DNA of 64,000 bases from Caldatribacterium sp964426875 (GCA_964426875.1 CAYRSB010000006.1:1-64000), one strand, 5' to 3'. Positions 35,391 to 44,526 are shown, numbered from the stretch's first letter. The notes: generated by a model not told the origin, from the sequence alone. Translations and numbers: made by a program.

Positions 35391-35871
35391 TTAAGTTTTC
35401 GCAGGTTATTATATATCTTTCCCCTGAGATGTCAATGATGTAAGGGAGTAAATTCTCTAAAAATCACACCCCAGAAAAAGAGCTGAATCCCCCATCTACT
35501 GGGACAACCACACCGGTTATAAAACTTGAGGCTGGGGAGAGGAGCCACAAAACGGTACTCAAAAGATCCCGAGGTTCCCCAAATCTCCCACAGGGAGTAT
35601 GGGCAAGGATTGCCTGTCCCCTGGGAGTCAAAGAACCATCCTCGTTGTAAAGGAGATAGTAGTTCTGCTTGGTAACGAAAAACCCTGGAGCTAAAGCATT
35701 CACTCGTACCTTGGGAGTGTATTCCCGGGCAATGTACACTGCCAACCACTGGGTGAAATTGCTCACTGCAGCCTTGGCTGCCGAATACCCTACCACCCGG
35801 GTAAGAGGACGAATGGCAGCCATAGAGGAGAAGTTGATAATACTTCCTCCTTCCGGGTTTTCGATCATCAA
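35391..35871. repeat. 481-bp direct repeat, copy B
   Basis: Identical to 29478-29958. Here the repeat forms the natural 3' half of a complete SDR gene (35464-36288) followed by the promoter. This is probably the parental copy, because the SDR reading frame continues across its right edge with normal spacing of motifs. Confidence 0.93.
35408..35435 (-). promoter_or_regulatory. Consensus promoter in repeat copy B (GH4/transporter operon)
   Basis: TTGACA (35430-35435), 16 bases, TATAAT (35408-35413) on the minus strand. It lies about 100 bases before the sugar-binding protein gene and is identical to the speD-leader promoter. Confidence 0.85.
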
Positions 35872-36288
35872 ACGAGCAAAAACCTGTGAGGGAATGATAG
35901 CTCCTCCAAAGAGGTTCAAGTTCACCACCTTCTGCAGGGCTTCAATCGGGAGATCGAAAAAGGAGGTTTCCGGAGAGGTGGTGGCCTCTTTCACATTCCC
36001 TCCCGCAGCGTTAAAAAGGGCGTCTACTTTTCCAAACTCTCTTACCACCGAATGGGCAACTTCAACAACCTCCTCTTTGTTCAGAACATCCATATGGTAG
36101 GTGCGGACCTTTACCCCTTCTTTTTGGAATACACCGCCTACTTCTTCTAAAGGGGCAATGTCAGAGAGCACAACCACTGATCCCATTTTCCCAAGCTGAA
36201 AAGCCAGGCTTGAGGCCAGGACTCCCGCACCTCCAGTAAAAAACAAGACCTTGTCCTTGACCGAGAACATCTCCTCAAGTAACAACAA
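35464..36288 (-). CDS. SDR-family fructuronate reductase / mannonate dehydrogenase-like
   Basis: About 274 residues. NAD(P)-binding FTGGAGVLASSLAFQLGK, NAAGGNV, and the catalytic SSM...YSAAK set are intact. It lies directly after uxaE, and SDRs in this position in Thermotoga hexuronate clusters reduce D-fructuronate to D-mannonate, so I infer that role. A GTG at 36321 overlaps the uxaE stop but has no ribosome binding site. The TTG at 36288 has AAAGGAGG eight bases upstream and is preferred. The 3' half is duplicated at 29478-29958. Confidence 0.8.
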   Translation of the reverse strand: MLLLEEMFSVKDKVLFFTGGAGVLASSLAFQLGKMGSVVVLSDIAPLEEVGGVFQKEGVKVRTYHMDVLNKEEVVEVAHSVVREFGKVDALFNAAGGNVKEATTSPETSFFDLPIEALQKVVNLNLFGGAIIPSQVFARLMIENPEGGSIINFSSMAAIRPLTRVVGYSAAKAAVSNFTQWLAVYIAREYTPKVRVNALAPGFFVTKQNYYLLYNEDGSLTPRGQAILAHTPCGRFGEPRDLLSTVLWLLSPASSFITGVVVPVDGGFSSFSGV

Positions 36289-36320
36289 GAGAGTAACCTC
36301 CTTTCGGAAATCCTCGTTCA

Positions 36321-37814
36321 CTAAGGGAAAAGCAGGACCAGGTGCCTTTCAATGTTTTCCCGAACTTTTTGATAGTGCTTTTCCTCGTAGAGAAAGAGAA
36401 AATCCCTCAACTCCCTGCCAAGCACGTCCAGAACCTTGCCATAGGCAATGTGGAGTGCTTGTTTTACTTTTTCGTTTTCGAAGACGGTGGGCAAAAGGGT
36501 ATCGGGAAGATCCCCCAAATCGGAAGGCAAGTCGTCCCTCGTAAAAGACAGAGAATAGGCCCTGGCATTCTCTTCAAACGAATCAAAAGCCACCGCATAT
36601 ATCTCCCGAAAGAGCTCAGGGTTTTCCTCTGCAACTACGACAAGTGCCTGGAGCCAGCTTGTACCCGAGGTCTTCACATGAAAGAGACCTCCTGTTTCCT
36701 CAGCAAGAACAGGATATATACTGAATTTGTCACTTCCAGAGTGCAGGCTCAGGCGGTATCCGCCGATGTTTCGCTGTACAGCAACATGAGAGCGCAGGGC
36801 CGAAGTAAACTCTTCTATACTACCCTTGTAGTCCACGCCCTTCTCGAAAACTCCAGGAAAGCGAGGAGCAAGGCTTTGAAAATCAATACCCCTCTCATGG
36901 AGTTCTTGGGCCACAAAGAAATGGGCTTCAGGGGCAGTCACCACCGGACCCTCATCAAGAGAGATCTCGAGGTCAAAATCGCTGAGACTGTCTTTCAGAA
37001 AATACCAGAGACGCTCCACCTCATCAACGGCGGGAAGATAAGCGCAAAGAATGAGGAACAGTTTTTCCTCGGAGAACTCCAAGGTGACGTCCTTTCCCAG
37101 ACAGACTTTTCTCCCCGCATACCTTTTGAAAACCTCCTTTTCCCGAGGTGCGATATTGAGAAAACGTGCCTGCAGATCTTCCAAATCCGAAACGAGGAGA
37201 GAGAAGTCCACCTTTTCGCTGAGATCCAAGGTATACATCGTGAATCCACAATCTCGAGCCTCACGAAGAAAAAGTTCATCTTTAATGTGGTCGGCATCGG
37301 CACCAAAAGGACCTCGATATCCACTCTCAAGAATTCCCCAGACCGCTTCCAGAAGGACATCCTGAAAGGTCCGATGCGTCCGCTCCAGTTCCCGAGGCGA
37401 TTGCTGGGCAAGCACAGGGAAAACGGGAGATTTCTGGAGCGCCGCAACGTGCGCTGCAGAAACCATTCCCAGACGATCCCCACAGCCAAAGGAGGGACGA
37501 CGATCGAAGCAGGAAGGACGCAAATAAGGAAGGTACGATGCCAGAATAGAGTAATTCTCCCAGCTCAAGGCGTGAAGGAAAAAGGAGCGACCACCGGAGG
37601 AATCAAGCCGGGAAAAAAGGGGGTTCTCAAGCAAGGGTTCTTTTCTAGTCAACCAAACGCCTAAATAAAACCCTCCCTTGCCCTTTACAGGTAAAACAAC
37701 AGCGGATATATCGCGAACCTCACACTCCTTCGGGTACACCCGAAAATCGTCTGGCGCCAAAAAGTATGAGCGTAGTAGCATACTTGTTCTTTCAAACAAG
37801 GCCATGACCTCCAC
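36321..37814 (-). CDS. uxaE: Tagaturonate/fructuronate epimerase
   Basis: 497 residues. The UxaE family interconverts D-tagaturonate and D-fructuronate. Characteristic stretches are FGCGDRLGMVSAAHVAAL, GPFGADADHIKDE, SLHSGSDKFSIYP and VKTSGTSWLQALVVVAEENP. In this cluster it would convert the tagaturonate made by IolO to fructuronate. Lies between iolG and the SDR, which follows without a gap. Confidence 0.88.
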   Translation of the reverse strand: MEVMALFERTSMLLRSYFLAPDDFRVYPKECEVRDISAVVLPVKGKGGFYLGVWLTRKEPLLENPLFSRLDSSGGRSFFLHALSWENYSILASYLPYLRPSCFDRRPSFGCGDRLGMVSAAHVAALQKSPVFPVLAQQSPRELERTHRTFQDVLLEAVWGILESGYRGPFGADADHIKDELFLREARDCGFTMYTLDLSEKVDFSLLVSDLEDLQARFLNIAPREKEVFKRYAGRKVCLGKDVTLEFSEEKLFLILCAYLPAVDEVERLWYFLKDSLSDFDLEISLDEGPVVTAPEAHFFVAQELHERGIDFQSLAPRFPGVFEKGVDYKGSIEEFTSALRSHVAVQRNIGGYRLSLHSGSDKFSIYPVLAEETGGLFHVKTSGTSWLQALVVVAEENPELFREIYAVAFDSFEENARAYSLSFTRDDLPSDLGDLPDTLLPTVFENEKVKQALHIAYGKVLDVLGRELRDFLFLYEEKHYQKVRENIERHLVLLFP

Positions 37815-37854
37815 GATGTTGGAAAGTTTATCGGCATTCGTTACACTCCAAAAA

Positions 37855-38862
37855 TCACAGAGCAGGGACTTTTATCGGTCTGCCCTCTCTGGCCGATCTG
37901 TCCGCCGCTTGAGCAATGAGGACAGCCTTAAGACCGTCTAAACCGTCTACCGGAGGATTCGAATTTTTCTCTATAGCGTGGACAAAGGCCTGTATCTCCT
38001 CAACAAAAGCATTTTTGTATCTTTCTACGAAAAACCACAAGAACTTCTCACTGAGACCACCCTCTGCAGTCAAAAGGAGGGATGTATTGGGCCGATCATT
38101 CTCTACAAGAACACACCCCTTAGAACCATGGGCCTCTGTTCTTTGATCATACCCATAGACAGCCTTCCGGCAGTTGTCAATGACACCGAGAGCCCCGTTT
38201 TTGAATCTCAAGGTAACAACCGCGGTATCAAAATCGCCAAGTGCAGCTATTTCCGGGTCCACAAGAGTTGAGGCATGAGCAAAAACTTCATCTACGTCAC
38301 TCCCGGAAAGGTATCTTGCCATATCAAAGTCATGAATGGTCATGTCAAAAAAGAGTCCCCCAGAAGTCTTCACGTATTCTATCGAAGGCGGTTGCGGATC
38401 CCGCGAAGTAATCCGAACAAGGTAGAGTTCTCCTATTTTTCCTTCCTCCACAGCTTTGTGGACTTTCTTATGGTTGTGGTCGAAGCGACGTACAAAACCG
38501 ACCTGCAACTTTACTCTATTGTCATCTACAACCCGCAATGCCTCCTCAATTCTCGCCACGTCACTCCCAATCGGTTTCTCACAGAATATATGTTTCCCAC
38601 ATCTTGCTGCCTCGATGATATACTCCTCATGAGTGGTAGAGGGAGAACAAATCAAAACAGCATTAATATTGGGATCGTTAAAGATATCCTGTGCCTTGTC
38701 TGACACCTTACAAACACCAAGCTCAAGGGCCCACTTTCGTATTTCCTCATTCATAAAAGCATCAGCCACAGAAAGGAGTTTTGCTTTAGGAATTTCGCGG
38801 ACGACATTCTCGGCATGCAGTCTCCCTATTCTTCCAGCACCGATGAGTCCTAATTTTACCAT
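37855..38862 (-). CDS. iolG: Inositol 2-dehydrogenase
   Basis: 335 residues, Gfo/Idh/MocA family. Oxidises myo-inositol to 2-keto-myo-inositol (scyllo-inosose). The NAD site is LIGAGRIGRLHAENV, the catalytic lysine is in CEKPI, and the IolG signature GLFFDMTIHDFDMARYL with the later DNCRKAVYGYDQRTEAHGS is present. Downstream of the transporter ATPase and upstream of uxaE. A decayed paralogue lies at 56962-57515. Confidence 0.9.
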   Translation of the reverse strand: MVKLGLIGAGRIGRLHAENVVREIPKAKLLSVADAFMNEEIRKWALELGVCKVSDKAQDIFNDPNINAVLICSPSTTHEEYIIEAARCGKHIFCEKPIGSDVARIEEALRVVDDNRVKLQVGFVRRFDHNHKKVHKAVEEGKIGELYLVRITSRDPQPPSIEYVKTSGGLFFDMTIHDFDMARYLSGSDVDEVFAHASTLVDPEIAALGDFDTAVVTLRFKNGALGVIDNCRKAVYGYDQRTEAHGSKGCVLVENDRPNTSLLLTAEGGLSEKFLWFFVERYKNAFVEEIQAFVHAIEKNSNPPVDGLDGLKAVLIAQAADRSAREGRPIKVPAL

Positions 38863-38925
38863 TGTTTACCCTCCTCTACATGGTTGGAGATAGATAGTAT
38901 TAGCTCCGTCAAAAGAACAGAGCCC

Positions 38926-39741
38926 TCAGTCAGGTGTTACCGGAAAATCCCCCTCCCCGTTCTGGGGAAGTCCCATCATGGTTCCGGTGGCAATACACTC
39001 AGCTATCTCTTCGGGTGTTCTTTCCCCTGCGGCAAATTCCCCAATCTTTACCCCGCTGTCCAAAAGGACAATTCTATCCGCTACCATGCAGGCATGGTAA
39101 ACGTTATGCGTAATGAAAATCACCGATGTCCCTTTATTCTTGACCTCCTTGATGTAGTTGATCACCCATCTTTGCTCACGAACAGAGAGATTCCGCAAGG
39201 GCTCATCCAAGATGAGAACCTTAGCTCCAAAATAAATAGCTCTTCCAATAGCAACGGCCTGACGCTGCCCCCCTGAGAGATTAGAAACCGGTTCTTCAAC
39301 AGAATGAACATTGATCCCGATATCTCGAAGCGCCTGCCAGCTGTCACGGTTCATCTTCTCCAAGTCAAGCAGGGCAAGTGGCCCCGTTCTACAAACGGGC
39401 TCTTTTCCTAAGAAGAAATTACGAGCAATGCTCATTTGTTCTACCAAAGACAATTCCTGGTGAACGGTCTCAATCCCCATAGCCCGTGCATCTGCGGGAG
39501 AGGCAAATTCTACCCGCTTTCCCTGCACGTAAATGGTTCCCTTGTCCGGACGAAGCACGCCGGCCAGTATTTTAACCAGAGTGGATTTCCCCGCCCCGTT
39601 ATCTCCCAAAAGGGCCACTACCTTGTTCTCCCCGACTTCAAAGTCCACCCCTTTCAGTGCCCTCACCATGCCGAAACTCTTATGAATGTTTTCCATCCTC
39701 ACCAGGGGTTCCCGAATGTCCAATAGCTTCGCCTCCCTCAC
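38926..39741 (-). CDS. ABC transporter ATP-binding protein, single-domain RbsA/FrcA type
   Basis: 271 residues, one nucleotide-binding domain. Walker A GDNGAGKST, signature NLSGGQRQ, Walker B VLILDEP, then the switch histidine in FITHN. RbsA-type ATPases usually have two such domains; this one has one, as in FrcA. After Walker B it reads LRNLS instead of the usual TAALS. Overlaps the permease by 4 bases. Energises the inositol importer. Confidence 0.9.
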   Translation of the reverse strand: MREAKLLDIREPLVRMENIHKSFGMVRALKGVDFEVGENKVVALLGDNGAGKSTLVKILAGVLRPDKGTIYVQGKRVEFASPADARAMGIETVHQELSLVEQMSIARNFFLGKEPVCRTGPLALLDLEKMNRDSWQALRDIGINVHSVEEPVSNLSGGQRQAVAIGRAIYFGAKVLILDEPLRNLSVREQRWVINYIKEVKNKGTSVIFITHNVYHACMVADRIVLLDSGVKIGEFAAGERTPEEIAECIATGTMMGLPQNGEGDFPVTPD

Positions 39742-40748
39742 CGTCTCACAACCACACCCCGCAACTTCAAATTCATGATAGTAGCTATGGTTAGGATCAC
39801 TCCCACAAAAGCACTATACCAATAAGAAGGTGCCCCAGCCATGACTAAGCCTGTCCTCACCATACCCATGATAGCCGCTCCCAAGGCTGCCCCTATGATC
39901 GAGCCGTATCCACCAGTCATCAGGGTTCCTCCTATTACTGCTGCCGCAATAGCTTCCAATTCCATCCCTTGTCCGAACGATGGGTTAGCCAAACTGAATC
40001 GACTGATAGCCACCATGCCAGAAAAACCGGCCAGTGCAGAACAAATCATAAACGAAGCAGTTTTTATCCAATCCACACGGACTCCCATGGCCAGAGCTGC
40101 TTCCTTTTTACCCCCGGTAGCAAAAACCCTGTTCCCAAACACAGTCCGCTTTAAGATAAGGTCAAAAAGAATTGCCAGGGAGATAAACCAGAAGTGAGAC
40201 GGCCGGAAACGATATGCAAACATCCTGGTTAGAAGAACAGGAACGATGGCATCGCCAGAATACGAGACTGAATTTCCACCCGTGATTCCCAGAAGAATTC
40301 CTCGCAAAAACATCATTGTTCCCAAGGTGGCAATAAAGGAAGGAATTCCTCCTCGCAAAGTTATCTGGGCATTAGCAAAACCAACCAGGCAGGAAACGCC
40401 AAGGGTAATCAAGAAGGCTACCACGGAGCCCAGGGGAAAGACGAAACGATTTCCTAAAGTAACAAAAAGGAAGCCAGCAAAAGCATAGGTTCCACTGACC
40501 GAAAGATCTATCTCCCCACACACCATCAGGAACGAAACCCCAATGGTCATAATACCCAGTTCTGCGATTATGGTAAGAACCGAGGTGAGATTTTGCAGAG
40601 AAAAAAAATGGGAAGAGGCTAACGAAAAAGAAACAAGAAGGGCTGAGAAGGCAACTAATACCCCAAATTCTGGTTTTCTGCGCAATCGTACCCCTACCAG
40701 TAGAGGTACGGAAGAAGAAGTCTCCCTCACCACTGGCACCCAAATCAC
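39738..40748 (-). CDS. ABC transporter permease, RbsC type (inositol importer)
   Basis: 336 residues with 8-10 hydrophobic segments. The RbsC/XylH family is indicated by GEIDLSVSGTYAF and NRVFATGGKKEAALAMGVRV, and by the C-terminal AIAAAVIGGTLMTGGYGSIIGA. The exact start among three closely spaced GTG codons (40748, 40739, 40730) is uncertain. Separated from the binding-protein gene by a perfect hairpin. Confidence 0.9.
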   Translation of the reverse strand: MIWVPVVRETSSSVPLLVGVRLRRKPEFGVLVAFSALLVSFSLASSHFFSLQNLTSVLTIIAELGIMTIGVSFLMVCGEIDLSVSGTYAFAGFLFVTLGNRFVFPLGSVVAFLITLGVSCLVGFANAQITLRGGIPSFIATLGTMMFLRGILLGITGGNSVSYSGDAIVPVLLTRMFAYRFRPSHFWFISLAILFDLILKRTVFGNRVFATGGKKEAALAMGVRVDWIKTASFMICSALAGFSGMVAISRFSLANPSFGQGMELEAIAAAVIGGTLMTGGYGSIIGAALGAAIMGMVRTGLVMAGAPSYWYSAFVGVILTIATIMNLKLRGVVVRR

Positions 40749-40781
40749 CCCGACTCTTTCTCAACTTTGAGGGTCTGCAGT

Positions 40782-40827
40782 GAGTGCATCGACCCGGTGA
40801 GGGGTCTCTCACCGGGTCGATGCACTC
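40782..40827. repeat. Perfect 20-bp stem hairpin between binding-protein and permease genes
   Basis: Arms 40782-40801 and 40808-40827 are perfectly complementary over 20 bases with a 6-base loop. There is no T-run on the minus strand. It begins 8 bases after the binding-protein stop. Such structures usually stabilise the upstream mRNA segment, which would give more binding protein than permease. Confidence 0.85.
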
Positions 40828-40834
40828 TGTCTTC

Positions 40835-41821
40835 TCACCTGTACCCTTTCTTCACCAGCTCGAGCAAACCAGGAATATCCTCAGCAGTAATTACGGCTGG
40901 ACCAGTAGAGATCGGGGCAGGAGGGGGAGTTAGGCCAAACTTGGCATGCAAGTAAGCAAGTTCCACTCCCAAGTAACCCTGCATGTACTGCTGCTGATCC
41001 AAGGTGAACATTATCCGGCCGTCCCGAATGTAGTCCAATACCTTCTCCGAAAGGTCTATCTGGGCGATTTTCACGCTCTTGCCAACTTCGATTCCCTCAT
41101 CCAAAAGACGGGCTACAACAGCTTCAGTAATGGAAGTGTTTCCGCTAAAAATCACTTCAGTATCTGGATGAGTCTGGATATAAGCAAGAACAATCTCACC
41201 CGCTCGCACGGGATCGGCCGTGACGTCGAGCTGCTCTGCAGGAACTCCTGCTCCTTGCATGGTATCTATGAAACCCTTCCCCCGCAATTCGATGTGCTTT
41301 GCCCCGGGATGGTGGTTTGCATACACTGCACGCTTGGGAGTAAATCTCTTCAGAGTCTCTCTTGCCGCCACCACTCCGACGTAGTAAGAATCCTCCCCCA
41401 CATAAGTCAGTACTGGAATTCGTTTCTCTACCGGCTCTCGCAAATCCGGAGCGTTGATTGCAACCACCGGTAATCCGTCAGCAATTGCTTTTCGGAGTAC
41501 TTCGTCCATCGCATCGGGCTCAGTCAAGGTGCACACCAATACATTTGGCTTGACAGCAATGGCTGCCTCGATGTCAGCCATGAACTGGGTAAAGTTGTAA
41601 ACATCTGGACCGGTATAGGTTACTTCCAAATCAGGATGATTGGCAGCCGCGTCCTTTACACCGCGTTCAACAACCTTCCAGAAAGGATCAGAAATACCTC
41701 CGTGCACTACTACCCATACCTTGATGTTCTCCTGCGCCAGAGCACCCTGAAAACTTCCAGCCAATAGGAAAAGCACAGTCCCTATCGTCAGAATTAAAAG
41801 GAACTTCTTCATCTTACCCAC
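40835..41821 (-). CDS. Periplasmic sugar-binding protein, RbsB family (probable inositol-binding)
   Basis: 328 residues with a signal peptide ending near GALAQEN. Type I periplasmic binding fold (KVWVVVHGGISDPFWKVVERGVKDAA; DVYNFTQFMADIEAAI; IFSGNTSITEAVV). The GTG at 41821 has GGAGGG seven bases upstream. Inositol specificity is inferred from the surrounding iol genes. The 191 bases upstream hold no gene and no convincing promoter. Confidence 0.88.
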   Translation of the reverse strand: MGKMKKFLLILTIGTVLFLLAGSFQGALAQENIKVWVVVHGGISDPFWKVVERGVKDAAANHPDLEVTYTGPDVYNFTQFMADIEAAIAVKPNVLVCTLTEPDAMDEVLRKAIADGLPVVAINAPDLREPVEKRIPVLTYVGEDSYYVGVVAARETLKRFTPKRAVYANHHPGAKHIELRGKGFIDTMQGAGVPAEQLDVTADPVRAGEIVLAYIQTHPDTEVIFSGNTSITEAVVARLLDEGIEVGKSVKIAQIDLSEKVLDYIRDGRIMFTLDQQQYMQGYLGVELAYLHAKFGLTPPPAPISTGPAVITAEDIPGLLELVKKGYR

Positions 41822-42012
41822 TCGCTATCCCTCCTCAAGGATTTTTTCAACCTTCATCCACACCCAAACAGTCCCTGCTCCCTTTACGACACCCACACCG
41901 TCTCAAGAGAGATGAATCACCCCCCTTCAACTGGCCGTCTTTAGAAAACTTTAACTCCATTTCCTACATTTTTAAAGCCTGGCTTCGCCACCAATCATAA
42001 ACCCTTCAAAGC

Positions 42013-43122
42013 TCATAATTTATGGAATACCCCTATAGCCGGCAACTCATATACTGATTTCCAGCCAGGGCTTAGTGGCTCCTTGAGAAATGGCTCCATC
42101 TCCTCCTTCGTCCGCAGAGTGACCTTTTCAACTGGTGGTACCGTACCGGGTGGAAAGGCCTCTAGGATCTGATCGATAAGCAACGTAAGATATCTGAGGA
42201 TTGCCGCAACAGGCCTTTTGGCCTTTCTCGGATCCCCAAGGCTTGGCCTTCCCACTACTCCTATAGGTGTGGCCGCGCGTTCAATGGCCATGTGACCCTC
42301 GCCCTCAGACCAGCGATGAGGCCTCCGCAAGGGATCTACCGCTTTGTCAAAGTGACCATCGGGCAAGAAACTCTCTCCCTCTGCATCCTGAACCACACTC
42401 ATATCGACCATTTCGGGAAAGAGAAGTAACGCCACGGACGTTTCCGCCTCGTCAGCGTGAACAAAGTGGGTTTCCATACTGTCGGGTCTACCGGTGGGAT
42501 AAAAGAACTCTCGCACCGCCCGATGCCAGTCGATAACCATGAATATCCCCGGGAGCTGGAACCTCTTCATGAACTCCTGGATGGCCGACTCAAGCATCCA
42601 GAGCTGTCCATGGTTATTCACCACGATGATTTTGCGAAAACCATCGTTCCAGAGACCGAGCATCGTGTAGATAAGAGTCTCCTCCACCACCTCTTTGGGC
42701 ATCACGATGGTACCCGGCATTCCTAAGTGATGATACGGATGCCCGCCGTAGTTCAGGGGTGGGAAAGTTAAGTTTACCTCTCGGTCTTGCTTGGCGGTGT
42801 ATCGACGAACTCCCTCAAGAATCTGCGTTACCATAAAGGTATCAAGACCGCTGTTGGCATGAGGACCATGGTTTTCGGTACACCCCACGGGCACAAGGAC
42901 AATATCGTTTTTCTTCCTTTTTTCTATGACTTTGAATCGGGGGGTGTTCTGAATGTACGTTCCGGGCTTACCCAGCTCAGAAGGGGAAGGAATCTCGTAT
43001 TCCCTAAGGATGGCGTCGATCTCCTCTTCGGTAGCATCCCAGAGTTCTTTCTTCAATCTGCCGACCGTGTTATCCTCAAAAACAATCGCCGGGTGTTCCG
43101 TAGTAAGCCACTTCTCTTTCAT
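42013..43122 (-). CDS. iolN: 3-dehydro-scyllo-inosose hydrolase, creatininase family
   Basis: 369 residues. The creatininase fold is shown by VPVGCTENHGPHANSGLDT, YGGHPYHHLGMPGT and VVNNHGQLWML, whose His, Asp and Glu residues bind the metal. In the Thermotoga maritima pathway a creatininase-type hydrolase next to IolM opens the ring of the diketo-inositol to 5-keto-L-gluconate. The same adjacency here, 25 bases after iolM, supports that role. Confidence 0.85.
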   Translation of the reverse strand: MKEKWLTTEHPAIVFEDNTVGRLKKELWDATEEEIDAILREYEIPSPSELGKPGTYIQNTPRFKVIEKRKKNDIVLVPVGCTENHGPHANSGLDTFMVTQILEGVRRYTAKQDREVNLTFPPLNYGGHPYHHLGMPGTIVMPKEVVEETLIYTMLGLWNDGFRKIIVVNNHGQLWMLESAIQEFMKRFQLPGIFMVIDWHRAVREFFYPTGRPDSMETHFVHADEAETSVALLLFPEMVDMSVVQDAEGESFLPDGHFDKAVDPLRRPHRWSEGEGHMAIERAATPIGVVGRPSLGDPRKAKRPVAAILRYLTLLIDQILEAFPPGTVPPVEKVTLRTKEEMEPFLKEPLSPGWKSVYELPAIGVFHKL

Positions 43123-43147
43123 GCCGGTACCTCCTTCCTTTTTGTGT

Positions 43148-44335
43148 TCAGCGATTTACCGCCGTGATCTTTACCAAATCCTTGTCGGTCTGCAACCGTA
43201 TCAGGTATCCAGGAATCTCATCAAGGGAGACTGTTTTTGAGATGATTTTGGTCATATCCATTCCCGAAGCCATAAGGGAAATAACTCGGGGGAAGTTTCC
43301 ATGTCCTGAATGACCCTGGGAACCGACGATCTGCGCTCTTTTGACCTGAAAAACTTCCGCAGTCAGGGGAATCTTGACATCTGCTCTGGCCACGATGACC
43401 ACCGTAGAATTGATGCCCCTCGCCCTCCATATGATTTCCTCTATGTCCTTCCAAATGAGGTGAGGAATGCCGGTAGCCTCAAGGTACAGTTTTGCTCCCA
43501 TGCCCTGAGTGCAGTCAAGAACTGCCTCCGCTATGTTCTCCTTGAGAGGGTTCACAGTCACATCGGCTCCAATGGTTTCGGCCATCTTCCGTCGTACTTC
43601 CGAGGGTTCAGAGAGAATAACTCTGACTCCTCCTGCTTTTTTGAGAATGGCACAGGCAGCCAATCCTATAGGACCACCACCAAAAATCACTACGTTGTCT
43701 CCTGGTCGGATTCCTCCACCTCGCTCGATGACCGCGTTGTACGCCACAGAAGTTGGCTCGACCAAGCTTCCCGCCAAAAAGGTCTTCTCTCCAGGGTAAA
43801 TTCCCTCCAATTCCCAGAGGCTCCAAAGGTACTTAGCATCCACCACGATGTACTCGGCAAAAGCACCGTTCACGTCAAAACCAAGCTCATGAAGATTTTC
43901 GCAATGATTCGGGAAGCCATCGGCACAGTGGCGACAGTATCCGCACCAGAGCATCTCTTCAGAAGTCACCGGCTCGCCGGACTCAAAAGGTTTGTTGTTC
44001 CTCCGATTGATAGCTTCCTTGCCGGTTTCCACAACCTCTCCCGAAAATTCGTGGCCCAAAACGACAGGGAACCCAGTCAAGCCGGGATAGAGAATGTAAC
44101 CATTTTCATCACTCTGAGCCATGTGAACGTCGCTGCCGCATATTCCACAGGCTCTGACCTTTATGAGGACCTCAGTGGGTCTTTGGATCTTCGGCTCAGG
44201 AATCTGTTCCACTTTAACTTCAGGATATCTCCACGTTTTACTTCCCAACCAGCTAACCTTTCCCTCCACATCCTTTGGACCCAGCTTGAAATCTGGACGA
44301 GAATCCCATTTAGCATGCAATCTTACTGCTTTCAT
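43148..44335 (-). CDS. iolM: Scyllo-inosose 3-dehydrogenase, zinc-dependent MDR family
   Basis: 395 residues. A medium-chain zinc dehydrogenase with CGICGSDVHMAQ (catalytic zinc), the structural zinc cysteines CGYCRHCADGFPNHC, LGHEFSG, and the nucleotide-binding GGGPIGLAACA. The N-terminus MKAVRLHAKW and the IVGSQGHSGHGNFPRVISLMASGMDMTKI region closely match the Thermotoga IolM as I remember it. Start at ATG 44335 after GGAGG. First gene of the inositol operon, divergent from the LacI-type regulator. Confidence 0.9.
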   Translation of the reverse strand: MKAVRLHAKWDSRPDFKLGPKDVEGKVSWLGSKTWRYPEVKVEQIPEPKIQRPTEVLIKVRACGICGSDVHMAQSDENGYILYPGLTGFPVVLGHEFSGEVVETGKEAINRRNNKPFESGEPVTSEEMLWCGYCRHCADGFPNHCENLHELGFDVNGAFAEYIVVDAKYLWSLWELEGIYPGEKTFLAGSLVEPTSVAYNAVIERGGGIRPGDNVVIFGGGPIGLAACAILKKAGGVRVILSEPSEVRRKMAETIGADVTVNPLKENIAEAVLDCTQGMGAKLYLEATGIPHLIWKDIEEIIWRARGINSTVVIVARADVKIPLTAEVFQVKRAQIVGSQGHSGHGNFPRVISLMASGMDMTKIISKTVSLDEIPGYLIRLQTDKDLVKITAVNR

Positions 44336-44358
44336 AGTCACGCTCCTCCACGATTTTT

Positions 44359-44401
44359 TGAAACCGGTTTTACTATAGACCAAAGGAAATCAAGGTGTCA
44401 A
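44359..44401 (-). promoter_or_regulatory. iolM promoter with LacI-type operator
   Basis: TTGACA (44396-44401), 18 bases, TATAGT (44372-44377) on the minus strand. Immediately after the -10 lies the CG-centred near-palindrome TAAAACCGGTTTCA (44359-44372 on the plus strand as TGAAACCGGTTTTA). It fits a LacI-family operator placed to block transcription, and its regulator gene is divergent next door. Confidence 0.72.
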
Positions 44402-44460
44402 GAGATAAATTTGCCTTTATATTGGGATTACTGTGGAAAAGCAAAAAGGACAACCATACC

Positions 44461-44489
44461 TTGTCTTGTTTGTCCAAAGCAACTATAAT
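44461..44489 (+). promoter_or_regulatory. Promoter for the LacI-family regulator
   Basis: TTGTCT (44461-44466), 17 bases, TATAAT (44484-44489) on the plus strand. An imperfect palindrome GAAAGCAGTTTC follows at about 44492-44503 and may be an autoregulatory site. Confidence 0.65.
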
Positions 44490-44526
44490 ACTGAAAGCAG
44501 TTTCAAAAACGGTGAGAAGGAAAAAG

